Source: Sphingomonas adhaesiva (GTDB lineage Bacteria > Pseudomonadota > Alphaproteobacteria > Sphingomonadales > Sphingomonadaceae). Taken from it: a stretch of DNA of 64,000 bases. Under the pieces are notes generated by a model. The model did no database searches. It saw nothing but the letters and a program-made list of their open reading frames with translations, and was not told where the DNA came from. The position numbers and the translations under genes were made by a program. The stretch lies in NCBI RefSeq assembly GCF_036946125.1, contig NZ_JAQIJT010000001.1:1078501-1142500 (forward strand), given 5' to 3'. This document shows positions 8,068-17,125 of this stretch, piece after piece (position 1 is the stretch's first letter; each line of letters begins with the position of its first letter).

Positions 8068-9021
8068 ATGACCATGCGAGGCGTCCTGCGACTGTTGGCG
8101 GCGGGTGCGGCGGCCTATGCCGCGCCGGTGCAGGCGGGGTGCGCGGTGAACGCGGGCGCGCTGACGCTGGCGCCGTCGACCTCCTACGACGTGCGCGCGG
8201 GGGCGGTGCCGGTGGTGGCGGGACCGGCGGGGCTGACGTGCACGGGGGCGGCGATCAGCCTGCTGGGCGGCAGCTATGCGCGCGCCACCGTGACCAGCGC
8301 CAACGCCTTCGCGCTGAAGGCGCCCGGGGGCGCCAGCCTGCCCTATGCGGTGTCGGCCGACGCCGCGGGGCAGCAGACGTTCACGCAGGGCGGCACGGTG
8401 GACTTCGCCAGCGGCACGCTCTTGTCGTTGCTGGGGATCGGCAGCGGGGGCGGCTTCAATACCGCGCTGTATGCGCGGCTGGCGGGGCAGCCCAACCTGC
8501 CCGCGGGCACGTACCGCGACACGCTGACGGTGGTGTGGGACTATTCGATCTGCAACGGCGTGCAGGTGGCGCTGGTGTGCGTCGACTACGAACGCGCGCG
8601 GGTGACCACGACGATCGCGGTGACGATGGTGGTGCAGAACGACTGCCGCATCGCCGCGCCCGCGCTGGCGTTCGGCAGCGTGGCGCTGGTGCGGCAGTTC
8701 ACCGCGGTGACGCAGTCGGTGCTGGTCGATTGCACCCTGGGCACGTCGTACAAGGTCGCCTTCACCGCCGGACGCGGCGGCTCCGCGCGGCCGTGGCGCA
8801 CGATGAGCGACGGCGCGGGGGGCGTGCTGCAATATAACCTGTACCGCAGCGACGGGGTGACGATCTGGGACGAGAGCAACCCGCTGTCCGCGGCGGCGGC
8901 GGGGACGGGCGCGGTGACGCCGGCGCAGGCGCAGACCTATGTCGCGAAGGTGAACCCGGCGCAGGCGACGCCCGCGGCGGGGGCGTATGCGGACCAGCTG
9001 ACGGTGGTGGTGAGCTTCTAG
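8068..9021 (+). CDS. Two-domain spore-coat-U protein, tip-adhesin candidate
   Basis: About 317 residues, with a Sec signal peptide ending near the VQA/GC boundary and two consecutive spore coat U (SCPU) domains: one from GCAVNAGALTL to about residue 165, the second from QNDCRIAAPALAFGSVAL to the final LTVVVSF. Paired cysteines occur in both. In archaic Csu-type systems the last gene, CsuE-like, is a two-domain tip adhesin, so this is the natural candidate. It lies on the opposite strand and converges with the usher, unlike the usual single operon. A GTG at 8059 and an ATG at 8074 are alternative starts; none has a clear ribosome site. Confidence 0.78.
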   Translation: MTMRGVLRLLAAGAAAYAAPVQAGCAVNAGALTLAPSTSYDVRAGAVPVVAGPAGLTCTGAAISLLGGSYARATVTSANAFALKAPGGASLPYAVSADAAGQQTFTQGGTVDFASGTLLSLLGIGSGGGFNTALYARLAGQPNLPAGTYRDTLTVVWDYSICNGVQVALVCVDYERARVTTTIAVTMVVQNDCRIAAPALAFGSVALVRQFTAVTQSVLVDCTLGTSYKVAFTAGRGGSARPWRTMSDGAGGVLQYNLYRSDGVTIWDESNPLSAAAAGTGAVTPAQAQTYVAKVNPAQATPAAGAYADQLTVVVSF

Positions 9022-9163
9022 CGGGGAGGGTATCGACGTACCACCGTCCGAAGACGAGGTGCGGAGGTGCGATGTTCGCGCAGGGCACGCAGAGGACGCA
9101 GAGGGGTGGGGCACGCGGCGCGCCCGCTCCTCCGCGTGAACGTCATCGCCATGGCGGGCGGGG

Positions 9164-11437
9164 TCAGCGGCAGACGATGGTGCCCACATCGGGGAGGACC
9201 CCCGGCGTTTCCGGCACCTGCGCCGTCGCGTGGCACGGGCGGCCGTCGGCCAGCGTCGCCGCGACCGTCACCGCGCCGCGCAACCCCTCGATCAGCAGCA
9301 CGCCGTCCCAGCCCACTACCGCTTCGGTCGCGCCGTCGAGCGTCGCGGGAGTGCCGGGCGGAAGGGGGGCGTCCTGCGCATCGACCAGCCGCGCGGTCAC
9401 GCTGCGGCGATAGACCACGGGCAGGCGGATCACCGCGCCGGTGCCGCCGCGCAGCGTCGCGCGCGCCTGCGTCGCGCGGGCGATCGCGTCGGCGGGGAGC
9501 CTGACCGGGTCGATCGCGAAGCTGCCGGGGTGCCAGGCGGTGACCGCGGGCACGAACATCCGCCCGTCGCGCCCGGTGCGCCCCATCTGCTGGTTCTCGT
9601 AATAGACGGGAACGTCGGCCATGTCGGTCGCGACCACCGCGAACGCGCCCGGCAGCGAATTGGCGGCATAGGCGCGCCCGTCGAGCCAGGTGACCGACCC
9701 CGCGACGCCGCCCCATATCGACGTGGCGCGGCCGTTGCCCGCGATCCCGGCGTCCAGCTGCACCGCGCGTCCGCGCCAGGTCGCGCTGCCCTGTCCCAGC
9801 ACGCTGCCGTCCGGCGCGCGCGCGAGGTCGGCGGCATAGCCCAGGCCGCCGTCGGACGGCATCGCCTGCGCCGTGCCCAGCTGGATGCGCGTGCCGCCGC
9901 TCGCGTCGCGCGCCACCCCGGCACTCGCCAGCGCGCGCGTGCCGAGCGGTACCACCAGCCGCAGCTGCGCGCTGAAGCGGCGGGCGAGGTCGTGGTCGAC
10001 CGCGGCGAAGAGCGATGCGCCGCGCCCGACCGGCATCGACCAGGACAGCGACGCCAGCCGCAGCCGGGCGCCGTCGCGCGCGCGCGCCGCGATCAGCGCC
10101 GCACCCAGGCTGGCGTTGCCGGGGGCGGGGACGCTGAGCGTCACGCGGTCGCTGCGCCGGCTGCCGGCGTAGCCGCCCAGGTCGAAACCCGCGATGTCGC
10201 CGAACCCCGATGAGCGCGCGACATGTTCGACGCCCACGGTCACGTTGCGCGCGACATAGCCATAGCCGGCGGTGACCTGCGTTCCGGTCGCGCCGGCGGT
10301 GCGCGAGGCGAGGACGGAGCCGCTGAGCGCGCCCCAGCGTCCCGGCGCCCAGGCGACGCCCGCGCCGGCGGCGACGAGCCCGCGCGTCCCCTCGACATGC
10401 GCGGACAGCGTCAGCGTGCGGTCGACGCCGTGGCGCAGCGAGGCGGAGGCGACCGCGCGGCCATAGTCGAACCCGGCGGCGCCATAGCGGTGGCGCAGCG
10501 CCCCCGCCTCGACGCTGAAGTCGGTGAGGCCGGGGCGCAGCAGTTCGGGCGCGACGTAGAAGGGGATGACCGTCGCCATCTGCCGCCCGACCGCATCGGT
10601 GGTGACGACGCGCGCCTCGCCCGCGCCGTTCACGACCGGAACCGAATCGAGCACGAAGCGTCCCGGCGCCACCTCGCTGCGCGCCTGGCGATAGCCGTTG
10701 ATGAAGAGGTCGACCGCGCTCGGCACCGCGGCCTCCCCCGCGAAGCTGGGGAGCGGCACGGTGACGAGGTCGGGGCGGATCGCGAAGTTGCGCGACAGCT
10801 GCACCCCGCCCATCCGCACCGCGGACGTCCAGGGCAGCGCACGGGAGATCAGGTCGCCCGCGGTCGCATCCAGCGCGCGCCCCTCGTCCACCCACGCATA
10901 GCGGGTGTCGAGCCGGACATAGCCGCGCCGCGCCCAGACCCCGGTGTTGGAGGCGGTGCCGAAGCGGCCGAACACGCGCTGCTCGCTCCACAGCGAGACG
11001 GTCGTGCGGCGATCGATGCGCTGCGCGTAGAGATCGTAGTTCAGCAGCGCGCCGGTATCGACGACCGGGGTGACGCGGGCGTCGTGCTCGGCGGCGATGC
11101 GGCGCACCGGCAGCAGCGATGCGGGCGCGTCGATCGACAGCCGCAGCGCGCTCGCGTCGTAGCGCACGCGCAGCGACGGGTGGTGGGCGACGTCGACGGG
11201 GGCGGCGCCGGGAACCGAAAGGCCGGCGCGTCGCAGCACGTCGGGGGCCAGGAGCAGGCGGTCGCCCTCCTGCTGCATCTCGACCGCCGGGCCGCCGCTC
11301 TGGCCGTTGACGACCAGCTCGACGAACAGCGTCGCGACCGCAGGCATGAAGGTGGCGGGCGGCACCGCGCTGTCGGCGCGGGCCGCGCCGGGCAACAGCA
11401 GCGCGAGCGCCGCCCACCACAGCAGGAACCGTCGCAT
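9164..11437 (-). CDS. Archaic chaperone-usher pathway outer membrane usher
   Basis: A 757-residue usher (CsuD type), the outer-membrane pore and assembly platform for SCPU pili. It has a signal peptide (MRRFLLWWAALALLLPGAARA), an N-terminal subunit-chaperone binding domain, a long alternating beta-barrel region, a plug-like segment with FINGYRQARSEVAPGRF, and a C-terminal part ending DVGTIVCR. The family motif VPVYYENQQMGRTGRDGRMFVP is present near residue 615. The ATG at 11437 starts 16 nt after the chaperone stop. It is the fourth gene of the minus-strand pilus operon. Confidence 0.88.
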   Translation of the reverse strand: MRRFLLWWAALALLLPGAARADSAVPPATFMPAVATLFVELVVNGQSGGPAVEMQQEGDRLLLAPDVLRRAGLSVPGAAPVDVAHHPSLRVRYDASALRLSIDAPASLLPVRRIAAEHDARVTPVVDTGALLNYDLYAQRIDRRTTVSLWSEQRVFGRFGTASNTGVWARRGYVRLDTRYAWVDEGRALDATAGDLISRALPWTSAVRMGGVQLSRNFAIRPDLVTVPLPSFAGEAAVPSAVDLFINGYRQARSEVAPGRFVLDSVPVVNGAGEARVVTTDAVGRQMATVIPFYVAPELLRPGLTDFSVEAGALRHRYGAAGFDYGRAVASASLRHGVDRTLTLSAHVEGTRGLVAAGAGVAWAPGRWGALSGSVLASRTAGATGTQVTAGYGYVARNVTVGVEHVARSSGFGDIAGFDLGGYAGSRRSDRVTLSVPAPGNASLGAALIAARARDGARLRLASLSWSMPVGRGASLFAAVDHDLARRFSAQLRLVVPLGTRALASAGVARDASGGTRIQLGTAQAMPSDGGLGYAADLARAPDGSVLGQGSATWRGRAVQLDAGIAGNGRATSIWGGVAGSVTWLDGRAYAANSLPGAFAVVATDMADVPVYYENQQMGRTGRDGRMFVPAVTAWHPGSFAIDPVRLPADAIARATQARATLRGGTGAVIRLPVVYRRSVTARLVDAQDAPLPPGTPATLDGATEAVVGWDGVLLIEGLRGAVTVAATLADGRPCHATAQVPETPGVLPDVGTIVCR

Positions 11438-11453
11438 CGCCGCCGCGCGCGCG

Positions 11454-12155
11454 TCAGGCGCGCTCGTCCAGCACCCGGTCGGTGCCGTTGACGCCGACCT
11501 TGATCCGCCCGGTCTCGCCCGCCGGCAGCGCGAAGGTGGCGACCGCGCCGGGCAGGACATAGCCGGCCAGCCCGCCATGGACCGTCACCTCCCGCGCGCC
11601 GGTGACGAGGCGCAGGTCGGTGAGCCGCGCGTGCGCGGTGCCGGTGTTGCGGATCGACAGCATGCGCCCGCCGGCCCCCGCGACGATGCGCGCGTCGAGC
11701 TGCACCGTACCGGGCACGGCCGCATCGTGGGTGAACAGCGGGATCGAATAGCGCATCTGCACCGCCAGCCGCGCCTGCACCGCGCCGTCCGGCCCCGCGG
11801 GTGCCGGGCGGGGCAGTTCGTCGATCAACAGGCGATAGGCGTTTTCGGGCGCGCGGTCGGGCGTGCGGCGGATGATGCGGACCAGCTGGCGCGCGCCGGG
11901 GGCGACGGTCGCGATGGGGGGGCTTGCCACCACCACCTGTTGCGCGTCCAGCCGGTCCTCGCCCCCCGCCTGCGACCAGGCGAAGGTGCGAACCTGCAGG
12001 GTGACGGGCTCGTTGCCCTTGTTCTCCAGCCACATCGCGGTGCTCTGTTCGCCCGCGCGGATGACGGGATCGACCGGCCAGATCACGACGGTGGCGGCCC
12101 GTGCCGCCGGGGTCAGCGCGGCCATGGCGAGCAGCAGGGCGAGGAAGAGGCGCAT
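11454..12155 (-). CDS. Periplasmic pilus chaperone (CsuC-like)
   Basis: A 233-residue fimbrial chaperone with a signal peptide (MRLFLALLLAMAALTPAARA) and two Ig-like domains. Features include the N-terminal strand VVIWPVDPVIRAGEQSTAMWLENKG, the basic RQLVRIIRRTP region that anchors subunit C-termini, and the YRLLIDELP motif. It should bind SCPU subunits by donor-strand complementation and hand them to the usher. It starts at the ATG at 12155, 20 nt after the second pilin's stop, and ends 16 nt before the usher. Confidence 0.88.
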   Translation of the reverse strand: MRLFLALLLAMAALTPAARAATVVIWPVDPVIRAGEQSTAMWLENKGNEPVTLQVRTFAWSQAGGEDRLDAQQVVVASPPIATVAPGARQLVRIIRRTPDRAPENAYRLLIDELPRPAPAGPDGAVQARLAVQMRYSIPLFTHDAAVPGTVQLDARIVAGAGGRMLSIRNTGTAHARLTDLRLVTGAREVTVHGGLAGYVLPGAVATFALPAGETGRIKVGVNGTDRVLDERA

Positions 12156-12175
12156 GGCAGGTCGGTTCCCGTGCG

Positions 12176-12679
12176 TTACCAGGTGAGCGTGATGCGGACG
12201 GTGTCGGTGTAGGTGCCGGCCCGCGCGGGCGTCGTCAGCGTGGCGCGCGCGCGGACCGGCAGCCGCCGGGTGCCGCCGGTGGCGAAGGACAGCGGCAGCG
12301 CGCTGCCCGCCCAGGGGGTCGCCGACCCATCGGCGAAGAGGCGATAGGGTATCGTGTCGGTGCCGCCGCCGCGTTGCAGCCGCCGCTCGCCGGACGCGGG
12401 ATGGTCGCCCGTATCGGCGGTGACGTTGACCGCGAGCCCGGGGGTGCACTCGATCGACAGGCCGGCACCGGCGGTGGAGACCAATGTCGCGTCGCCGATG
12501 CTGCCGGGCACGCCCGCCACCTGCCCCATGTCGATCGTGCCCCACCGCCCGCCCGCGTCGGTCGCCACCAGGCAGCCGGGCAGGATTCGCGCGGACACTT
12601 CGAACGGCTTCGCCGTCTCCGCCGCGGCGGGGGCCGCGATCAGCGCAAGGGGCAGGGCGCAGGACGGGAGGGGCCGCAT
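12176..12679 (-). CDS. Spore-coat-U domain pilin subunit (second)
   Basis: A 167-residue secreted SCPU protein with a signal peptide to about residue 20 (AAPAAAE) and one SCPU domain with three visible cysteines (early ILPGCLV and SIECTPG). It ends with TDTVRITLTW, the aromatic-terminated last strand recognised by archaic chaperones. Its start overlaps the stop of the preceding pilin gene as TGATG, showing translational coupling. It is likely a minor or adaptor pilin; which of the two is the shaft subunit is not decidable here. Confidence 0.83.
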   Translation of the reverse strand: MRPLPSCALPLALIAAPAAAETAKPFEVSARILPGCLVATDAGGRWGTIDMGQVAGVPGSIGDATLVSTAGAGLSIECTPGLAVNVTADTGDHPASGERRLQRGGGTDTIPYRLFADGSATPWAGSALPLSFATGGTRRLPVRARATLTTPARAGTYTDTVRITLTW

Positions 12680-13218
12680 CACCAGCTCAGCGTGACCTGC
12701 ACCGTGTCGGTGTAGCGGCCCGCGGCGATCACCGCGCCGCCGCTGTTGACGCGCGCGTAGATGGGGACGGAAAAGGGCGTGGTGCTGGCGGTGCCCAGCG
12801 TAATGCGGCTGCCGATCGTCAGCTCCGCGGTGCGCTGCGCATCGGTGAACAGGCGATAGTCGAGCATGTTGCCGCTCGACGCCATGCGGCGCTTCCCCGC
12901 GGCATCGTTGCTGCCCGCGCCGATCGTCAGTTGCGGTGCGACGCCCGGCGAGCACAGGATCTGCAGCGCGCCCAGCGACCCCACCAGCTGGCCGTCGACA
13001 TTGCCGAAGATGCCGGGCTGGTCGGGGAAGGTGATGTCGCCGAGCGACCCCAGGCTCGCCTGCGGCGTTGGCGCGCCGTTGACGACGCAGGCGTTGGTGA
13101 CGGTGACCGCGACCGCGATCGTCCCCGTGGCGGTGTCGGCCGACGCGGGCGCCGCGACCAGGGCGGCGCTGACGAGCGCGAGGACGGCGGGTGGCAGGAA
13201 GGCGGTGGTCCGTGGCAT
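12679..13218 (-). CDS. Spore-coat-U domain pilin subunit (first)
   Basis: A 179-residue secreted SCPU protein and first gene of the pilus operon, the position usually held by the major pilin (CsuA/B). It has a signal peptide ending near APASA, cysteines in NACVVNG and LQILCSPG, and a C-terminal YTDTVQVTLSW strand. I prefer the ATG at 13218, preceded by AGGAA, over an in-frame ATG at 13245. The promoter should lie in the 93 bp before 13311; I see no clear sigma-70 boxes there. Confidence 0.83.
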   Translation of the reverse strand: MPRTTAFLPPAVLALVSAALVAAPASADTATGTIAVAVTVTNACVVNGAPTPQASLGSLGDITFPDQPGIFGNVDGQLVGSLGALQILCSPGVAPQLTIGAGSNDAAGKRRMASSGNMLDYRLFTDAQRTAELTIGSRITLGTASTTPFSVPIYARVNSGGAVIAAGRYTDTVQVTLSW

Positions 13219-13311
13219 AAGCGAGGTTCCTGTTCGCGATGGCACGACGAACCTCCGCCCGGCTGGTAAAGGGGACCTTACCCGCGCCCGTTCAGCTTTT
13301 GCCGCTACGAC

Positions 13312-14034
13312 CTAAGTCGAAGGAAGGGCGCCATTTTCCGGCGCGAGCCGGCGGTCGATCAGCGCGATCGCGCGGCGGGCCTCGCGCCGGGCGGCGGCCT
13401 GTACCGCGGCGTCGCCGCCGTCGGCGTCCGACAGCGCGCGCCACGCCTGCCCGACGCGGGCGAACCCCAGCGTCCCCGCCACCCCGGCGATGCGATGCGC
13501 CAGGTCGCGCACCTCGCCGCGATCGATCGCGACGACCGCGGTGGCGAACAGGTCGCGCAGCCGCGCCGCCATCGAGGCGATCTGCGCGGCGCCGAAGCTG
13601 TCGGCCAGCCGGTCGAGCGAGCGGTTCTCCTCCCCCGGATGCCAGTCGGCGGACAGGCGGGCGAGATCGTCGGGCGTGGCGGGACGCGGCAGGACGCCGT
13701 CGAAGCCGTGCGCGGTCAGTACCGACAGCCCGGTCGGGCGCGTCGTCGTCAGCGCGACGACGGGGATGGAGCCCGCGGGCAGCGGCGATCGCCGGATCGC
13801 CGCGATCGTATCCAGCGCATCGGGCCCGGCCACGCGCAGGTCGAGCAGGATCAGCGCGGGGCAGGGCGCCGCGGGGGGCAGCACGTCGCGCCCCTGCCCG
13901 CAGGTCGTCACCGCCCAGCCGGACCGGGTGAGGGCCGTCGCCATCGCCGCGCGCGTGACCTCGTCCGGGTCGGCGACCGTCACCGCCGGCGAGGCAGATT
14001 GTAAGATTTTTTCATGTTCCTTTCGGGTCGACAT
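13312..14034 (-). CDS. Response regulator with C-terminal HPt domain
   Basis: A 240-residue protein with a receiver domain (about 17-128; acidic pocket DPD at 22-24 and phosphoacceptor D65 in LILLDLRVAG) joined to a histidine phosphotransfer domain with H180 in LAHRIAGVAGTLGF. The receiver's invariant lysine is replaced: LPRP stands where KP is expected. Such a protein can shuttle phosphate between the hybrid kinase encoded divergently and the other receivers. The ATG at 14034 is supported by AGGGAAG upstream. It lies between the pilus operon (same strand) and the kinase operon (divergent), which suggests the phosphorelay may control the pili. Confidence 0.8.
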   Translation of the reverse strand: MSTRKEHEKILQSASPAVTVADPDEVTRAAMATALTRSGWAVTTCGQGRDVLPPAAPCPALILLDLRVAGPDALDTIAAIRRSPLPAGSIPVVALTTTRPTGLSVLTAHGFDGVLPRPATPDDLARLSADWHPGEENRSLDRLADSFGAAQIASMAARLRDLFATAVVAIDRGEVRDLAHRIAGVAGTLGFARVGQAWRALSDADGGDAAVQAAARREARRAIALIDRRLAPENGALPST

Positions 14035-14057
14035 CTGCGTTCTTCCCTGAAACAATG

Positions 14058-14073
14058 CATATAGATCAATATG
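14058..14073. promoter_or_regulatory. Imperfect 16 bp palindrome, putative operator
   Basis: CATATAGATCAATATG lies in an AT-rich stretch between the divergent receiver-HPt gene (start 14034) and the LuxR-type regulator (start 14094). The 5 bp arms CATAT/ATATG are perfect and the centre GATC is self-complementary. AT-rich dyads of this size suit LuxR/NarL-type dimers, so autoregulation by the adjacent regulator is plausible but untested. Confidence 0.4.
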
Positions 14074-14093
14074 TTCGGATAAGCGACCGGGCA

Positions 14094-14759
14094 ATGGGAC
14101 GAAGCGAAAGAATAGGCGGCCACGTCTTGGTCGCCGACGATCATCCGCTGACGCGCGAGGGGCTGTCGCTCGCGGCGCGGGCGGCGATGCCGGGGGCGAT
14201 GATCGTTTCCGTGGGAAGCGTGGCGGAGGCGGTGGCGCAGGCGGAGGCGCGGGGCCGGTTCCGCATGGTGCTGCTCGACTTTCAATTGCCCGACGCGCGC
14301 GGCTATTCCGGGCTGCTGGCGCTCCAGATGCACGATCCCGCCGTCCCGATCGTCGTCGTCACCGCGCACGAGGATCCCTCGCTGGTCGAGGCGGCGCGCG
14401 CGCTGGGGGCGGCGGGGTTCCTGTTCAAGAGCCTGCCGCTCGACACGATCGCGGCGAAACTGCGCGAGGTGGATGCCGGTCGCGTCACCTTTCCGGCGGA
14501 TGTCGCGCCGCATGCCGCGGTCGCGGCGGCGCGCGCGCGGATCGACAATCTGTCGCCCGCGCAGCACCGCGTGCTGATCGCGCTCGCCGATGGCCGGTCC
14601 AACAAGCATATCGCCCGCGAGCTGGACGTGACCGAGGCGACCGTGAAGGCGCATCTGTCCGCGATCTTCCGCCGCATGGGGGTCGCCAACCGGGCGCAGG
14701 CGATGCTGGCCATGCAGCCGTTGCTGGGCGACGTGGCGGCGGCCCCGCCCGAGTCATGA
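14094..14759 (+). CDS. NarL/FixJ-type response regulator
   Basis: A 221-residue DNA-binding response regulator. The receiver (residues 8-125) has acidic DD at 15-16, phosphoacceptor D62 in MVLLDFQLPDARG, a conserved T in VVTAHED and K in FLFKSLP. A LuxR-type helix-turn-helix follows (about 150-210: LSPAQHRVLIALADGRSNKHIA and TVKAHLSAIFRRMG). The ATG at 14094 leaves room for a divergent promoter; an in-frame ATG at 14055 would leave only 20 bp. The stop overlaps the kinase start as ATGA, so the two proteins are translationally coupled partners. Confidence 0.85.
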   Translation: MGRSERIGGHVLVADDHPLTREGLSLAARAAMPGAMIVSVGSVAEAVAQAEARGRFRMVLLDFQLPDARGYSGLLALQMHDPAVPIVVVTAHEDPSLVEAARALGAAGFLFKSLPLDTIAAKLREVDAGRVTFPADVAPHAAVAAARARIDNLSPAQHRVLIALADGRSNKHIARELDVTEATVKAHLSAIFRRMGVANRAQAMLAMQPLLGDVAAAPPES

Positions 14760-17125
14760 CGGCACGACGGCAACGCGTTTCGTTGCCGGTCAGGGCGCCG
14801 TCGCTGCGCCTGTTCCTGCTGGCGGCGGCGGCGGTGCCGCTCCTGCTGCTGGCGCTCGTCACCTGGCTCGACGCGGAATGGGACCATGCCGAGCTGGTCC
14901 GCGTCGCCGCCGAAACGTCGGCCGACCGGCGGGCGGCGCGCCTGACGCTGCTGTCGCGGCTGGTCGACGCCGAATCGGCGCAGCGCGGCTATCTGCTGAC
15001 CGGCAACCCGGCGTTCCTGGGCCAGTACGAGCCGGCACGCCACGCCGCGGCCCGTCATATCGCGGCCTATCCGGCGGACCGGGCGATCGCGCCGCTGGTG
15101 GCGGCGAAGTTCGCCGAGCTCGATTCGACCATCGCGCTGTTTCGCCGCGGCGATCGCGAGGGCGCGGGGGCGGTCGTGGCGCAGGGCGGCGGGCGGCAGC
15201 TGATGCAGCGGCTGCGCGCGGCGCTGGGCCGCATGATCGCCGACGACGAGGCCCGCTACATCGCGCAGCGCGCCGCGTACCTGCGCGACCGCGATCGGCT
15301 GGAGAATTTGTTGTGGGGGGCGGGTGCGGCGCTGATCGCGCTGGTCGCGGCGGCGCTGCTGCATATGTGGCGGCTGCGGCGGCAGCGCCACGCCGCGCTG
15401 ATCCGCGCCTTCGAATCGGCGGAGCGCAACGCCACCGTGCTGGACAGCACCACGGATGCGCTGCTGATCCTGAACCCCAGCGGCACGGTGGAGAGCATGA
15501 ACGCCGCGGCGACGCGGATGCTGGGATACGGCCCGGCGGAGCTGGAGCGGCGCGACATCGCGACGGTCGTCGATCTGGCGCCGGGGCAGGGCAGCTTCCA
15601 CCGCCGCATCGGCCTGGTCGACGGCCAGTTGCGCCGGGCGCTGTTCCCCGATCGCGCCGCCCGCCACCGCGACGGGCGCGAGGTGACGGTCGATGTCGCG
15701 ATCGGGGTCATGCATCTGCCCAGCGGCGTGCATCTGGTGCTGTCGCTGCGCGACGTATCGGAACGCAAGCGCGTCGAACGGGTGAAGGACGAGCTGATGT
15801 CCACCGTCAGCCACGAGCTGCGCACGCCGCTGACCTCGGTCGTCGGATCGCTGGGGCTGCTGCGCGCCGGGGCGGCGGGCGACCTGCCCGACGACGCGGC
15901 GCGGCTGATCGACATCGCGGAGAACAACAGCCGCCGGCTGATCCGCCTCATCAACGACATGCTCGACATCGATCGCATCGAGTCGGGGCGGCTGGAGATC
16001 GCGCGCGCGCCGGTCGACCTGTGCGCGCTGCTCGACGAGGCGTGCGAGGGGAGCGAGGGGCTGGCGCGCGCGGCGGACGTGACGCTCGACGGCGTCCGCC
16101 CGCCCGATCCGGTGATCGTCACGGGCGACGCCGACCGGCTGCTTCAGGTCGCGACCAACCTGCTGTCCAACGCGATCCGCGCCGCGCCCGCCGGGTCGCG
16201 CGTCGGCCTGACGCTCAGCGTCGACGACGGGCGCGCGGCGATCGCGATCGACGATCGCGGACCCGGCATCCCGATCGCGTTCCGCGACCGCATCTTCGGC
16301 CGGTTCGAGCGCGCGACGCCGGACGACGGCGCGACGGGCACCGGGCTGGGCCTCGCCATCTCGCGCGAGATCGTGGCGCGCCACGGCGGCAGCATCTGGT
16401 TCGAGGATCGTGCCGGCGGCGGCACCCGCTTCGTCTTCGCGCTGCCGCTGACGCCGCACACCGATCGCGGCGCGCCGGGATGCGCCACCGTCCTCGTCTG
16501 CGAGGCGGACGAGGAGGCGGCGCGCGCGCTGGTCGCGCTCGTGGCGGAGGAGGGATGCGGCTACGACCTCGCGCATTCGGTCGCGGAGGCGTGCGACGCG
16601 ATGGTGCGCCACCGCTACAGCGCGCTGTTGCTGGGCGCCGCCTTCGCCCCGGCGGGCGACTGGACGACGGCGGCGGTGCCGGTGGTCGTGGCCGGCGCGG
16701 AGCCCGCCGACACCGTCCGCGCCTTGCGCGCGGCCCTGTCATGCGGCCCGGCGGCGCGGCGGGTCGTCCTCCACCTCGACGACGACCGCGACCTGCTGGC
16801 GGTGGTCGCCGCCGCGCTGGAGCCGGAGGTGCGGGTCACGGCCGCGACCGATCTGGCCGCGGCGCGCGCGCTCCTGGCGCGGATCACGCCCGATCTCGCG
16901 ATCCTGGATGTGAAGCTGGCGGTGGGGCTGGGCCCCGACCTGCTGCCGCTGCCCGCGCGCGACGGCCGCGCCGCCATCCCGACGATCATCTATTCGGCGC
17001 AGGACGTGCCCCCTGCTGTCGCGGCGCAGGTGGACGCGGTGGTGATGAAGGGCGGCGACACGCTGCCCCGGCTGAAGGCGACGGTCCGCCGTCTGCTGTA
17101 CGGGGAGAAAGGAGGGCCGGCATGA
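14756..17125 (+). CDS. Hybrid sensor histidine kinase (CHASE3-PAS-HK-REC-REC)
   Basis: A 789-residue membrane kinase: TM helix about 16-38, CHASE3-like periplasmic domain (SAQRGYLLTGN), second TM about 184-203, PAS domain (DALLILNPSGTVESMNAAATRMLGY), HisKA with the phosphorylated His near 353 in VSHELRTPLTSV, and HATPase with N, G1 and G2 boxes (NLLSNAIRAA, DDRGPGI, TGTGLGLAI). Two receiver-like modules follow. The first (VLVCEADEE) lacks the phosphoacceptor Asp (LLLGAAFAPAGD). The second keeps DDD, D in LAILDVKL and K in VMKGGD. It overlaps the regulator upstream and the CheY-like gene downstream by ATGA junctions. Confidence 0.88.
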   Translation: MTARRQRVSLPVRAPSLRLFLLAAAAVPLLLLALVTWLDAEWDHAELVRVAAETSADRRAARLTLLSRLVDAESAQRGYLLTGNPAFLGQYEPARHAAARHIAAYPADRAIAPLVAAKFAELDSTIALFRRGDREGAGAVVAQGGGRQLMQRLRAALGRMIADDEARYIAQRAAYLRDRDRLENLLWGAGAALIALVAAALLHMWRLRRQRHAALIRAFESAERNATVLDSTTDALLILNPSGTVESMNAAATRMLGYGPAELERRDIATVVDLAPGQGSFHRRIGLVDGQLRRALFPDRAARHRDGREVTVDVAIGVMHLPSGVHLVLSLRDVSERKRVERVKDELMSTVSHELRTPLTSVVGSLGLLRAGAAGDLPDDAARLIDIAENNSRRLIRLINDMLDIDRIESGRLEIARAPVDLCALLDEACEGSEGLARAADVTLDGVRPPDPVIVTGDADRLLQVATNLLSNAIRAAPAGSRVGLTLSVDDGRAAIAIDDRGPGIPIAFRDRIFGRFERATPDDGATGTGLGLAISREIVARHGGSIWFEDRAGGGTRFVFALPLTPHTDRGAPGCATVLVCEADEEAARALVALVAEEGCGYDLAHSVAEACDAMVRHRYSALLLGAAFAPAGDWTTAAVPVVVAGAEPADTVRALRAALSCGPAARRVVLHLDDDRDLLAVVAAALEPEVRVTAATDLAAARALLARITPDLAILDVKLAVGLGPDLLPLPARDGRAAIPTIIYSAQDVPPAVAAQVDAVVMKGGDTLPRLKATVRRLLYGEKGGPA

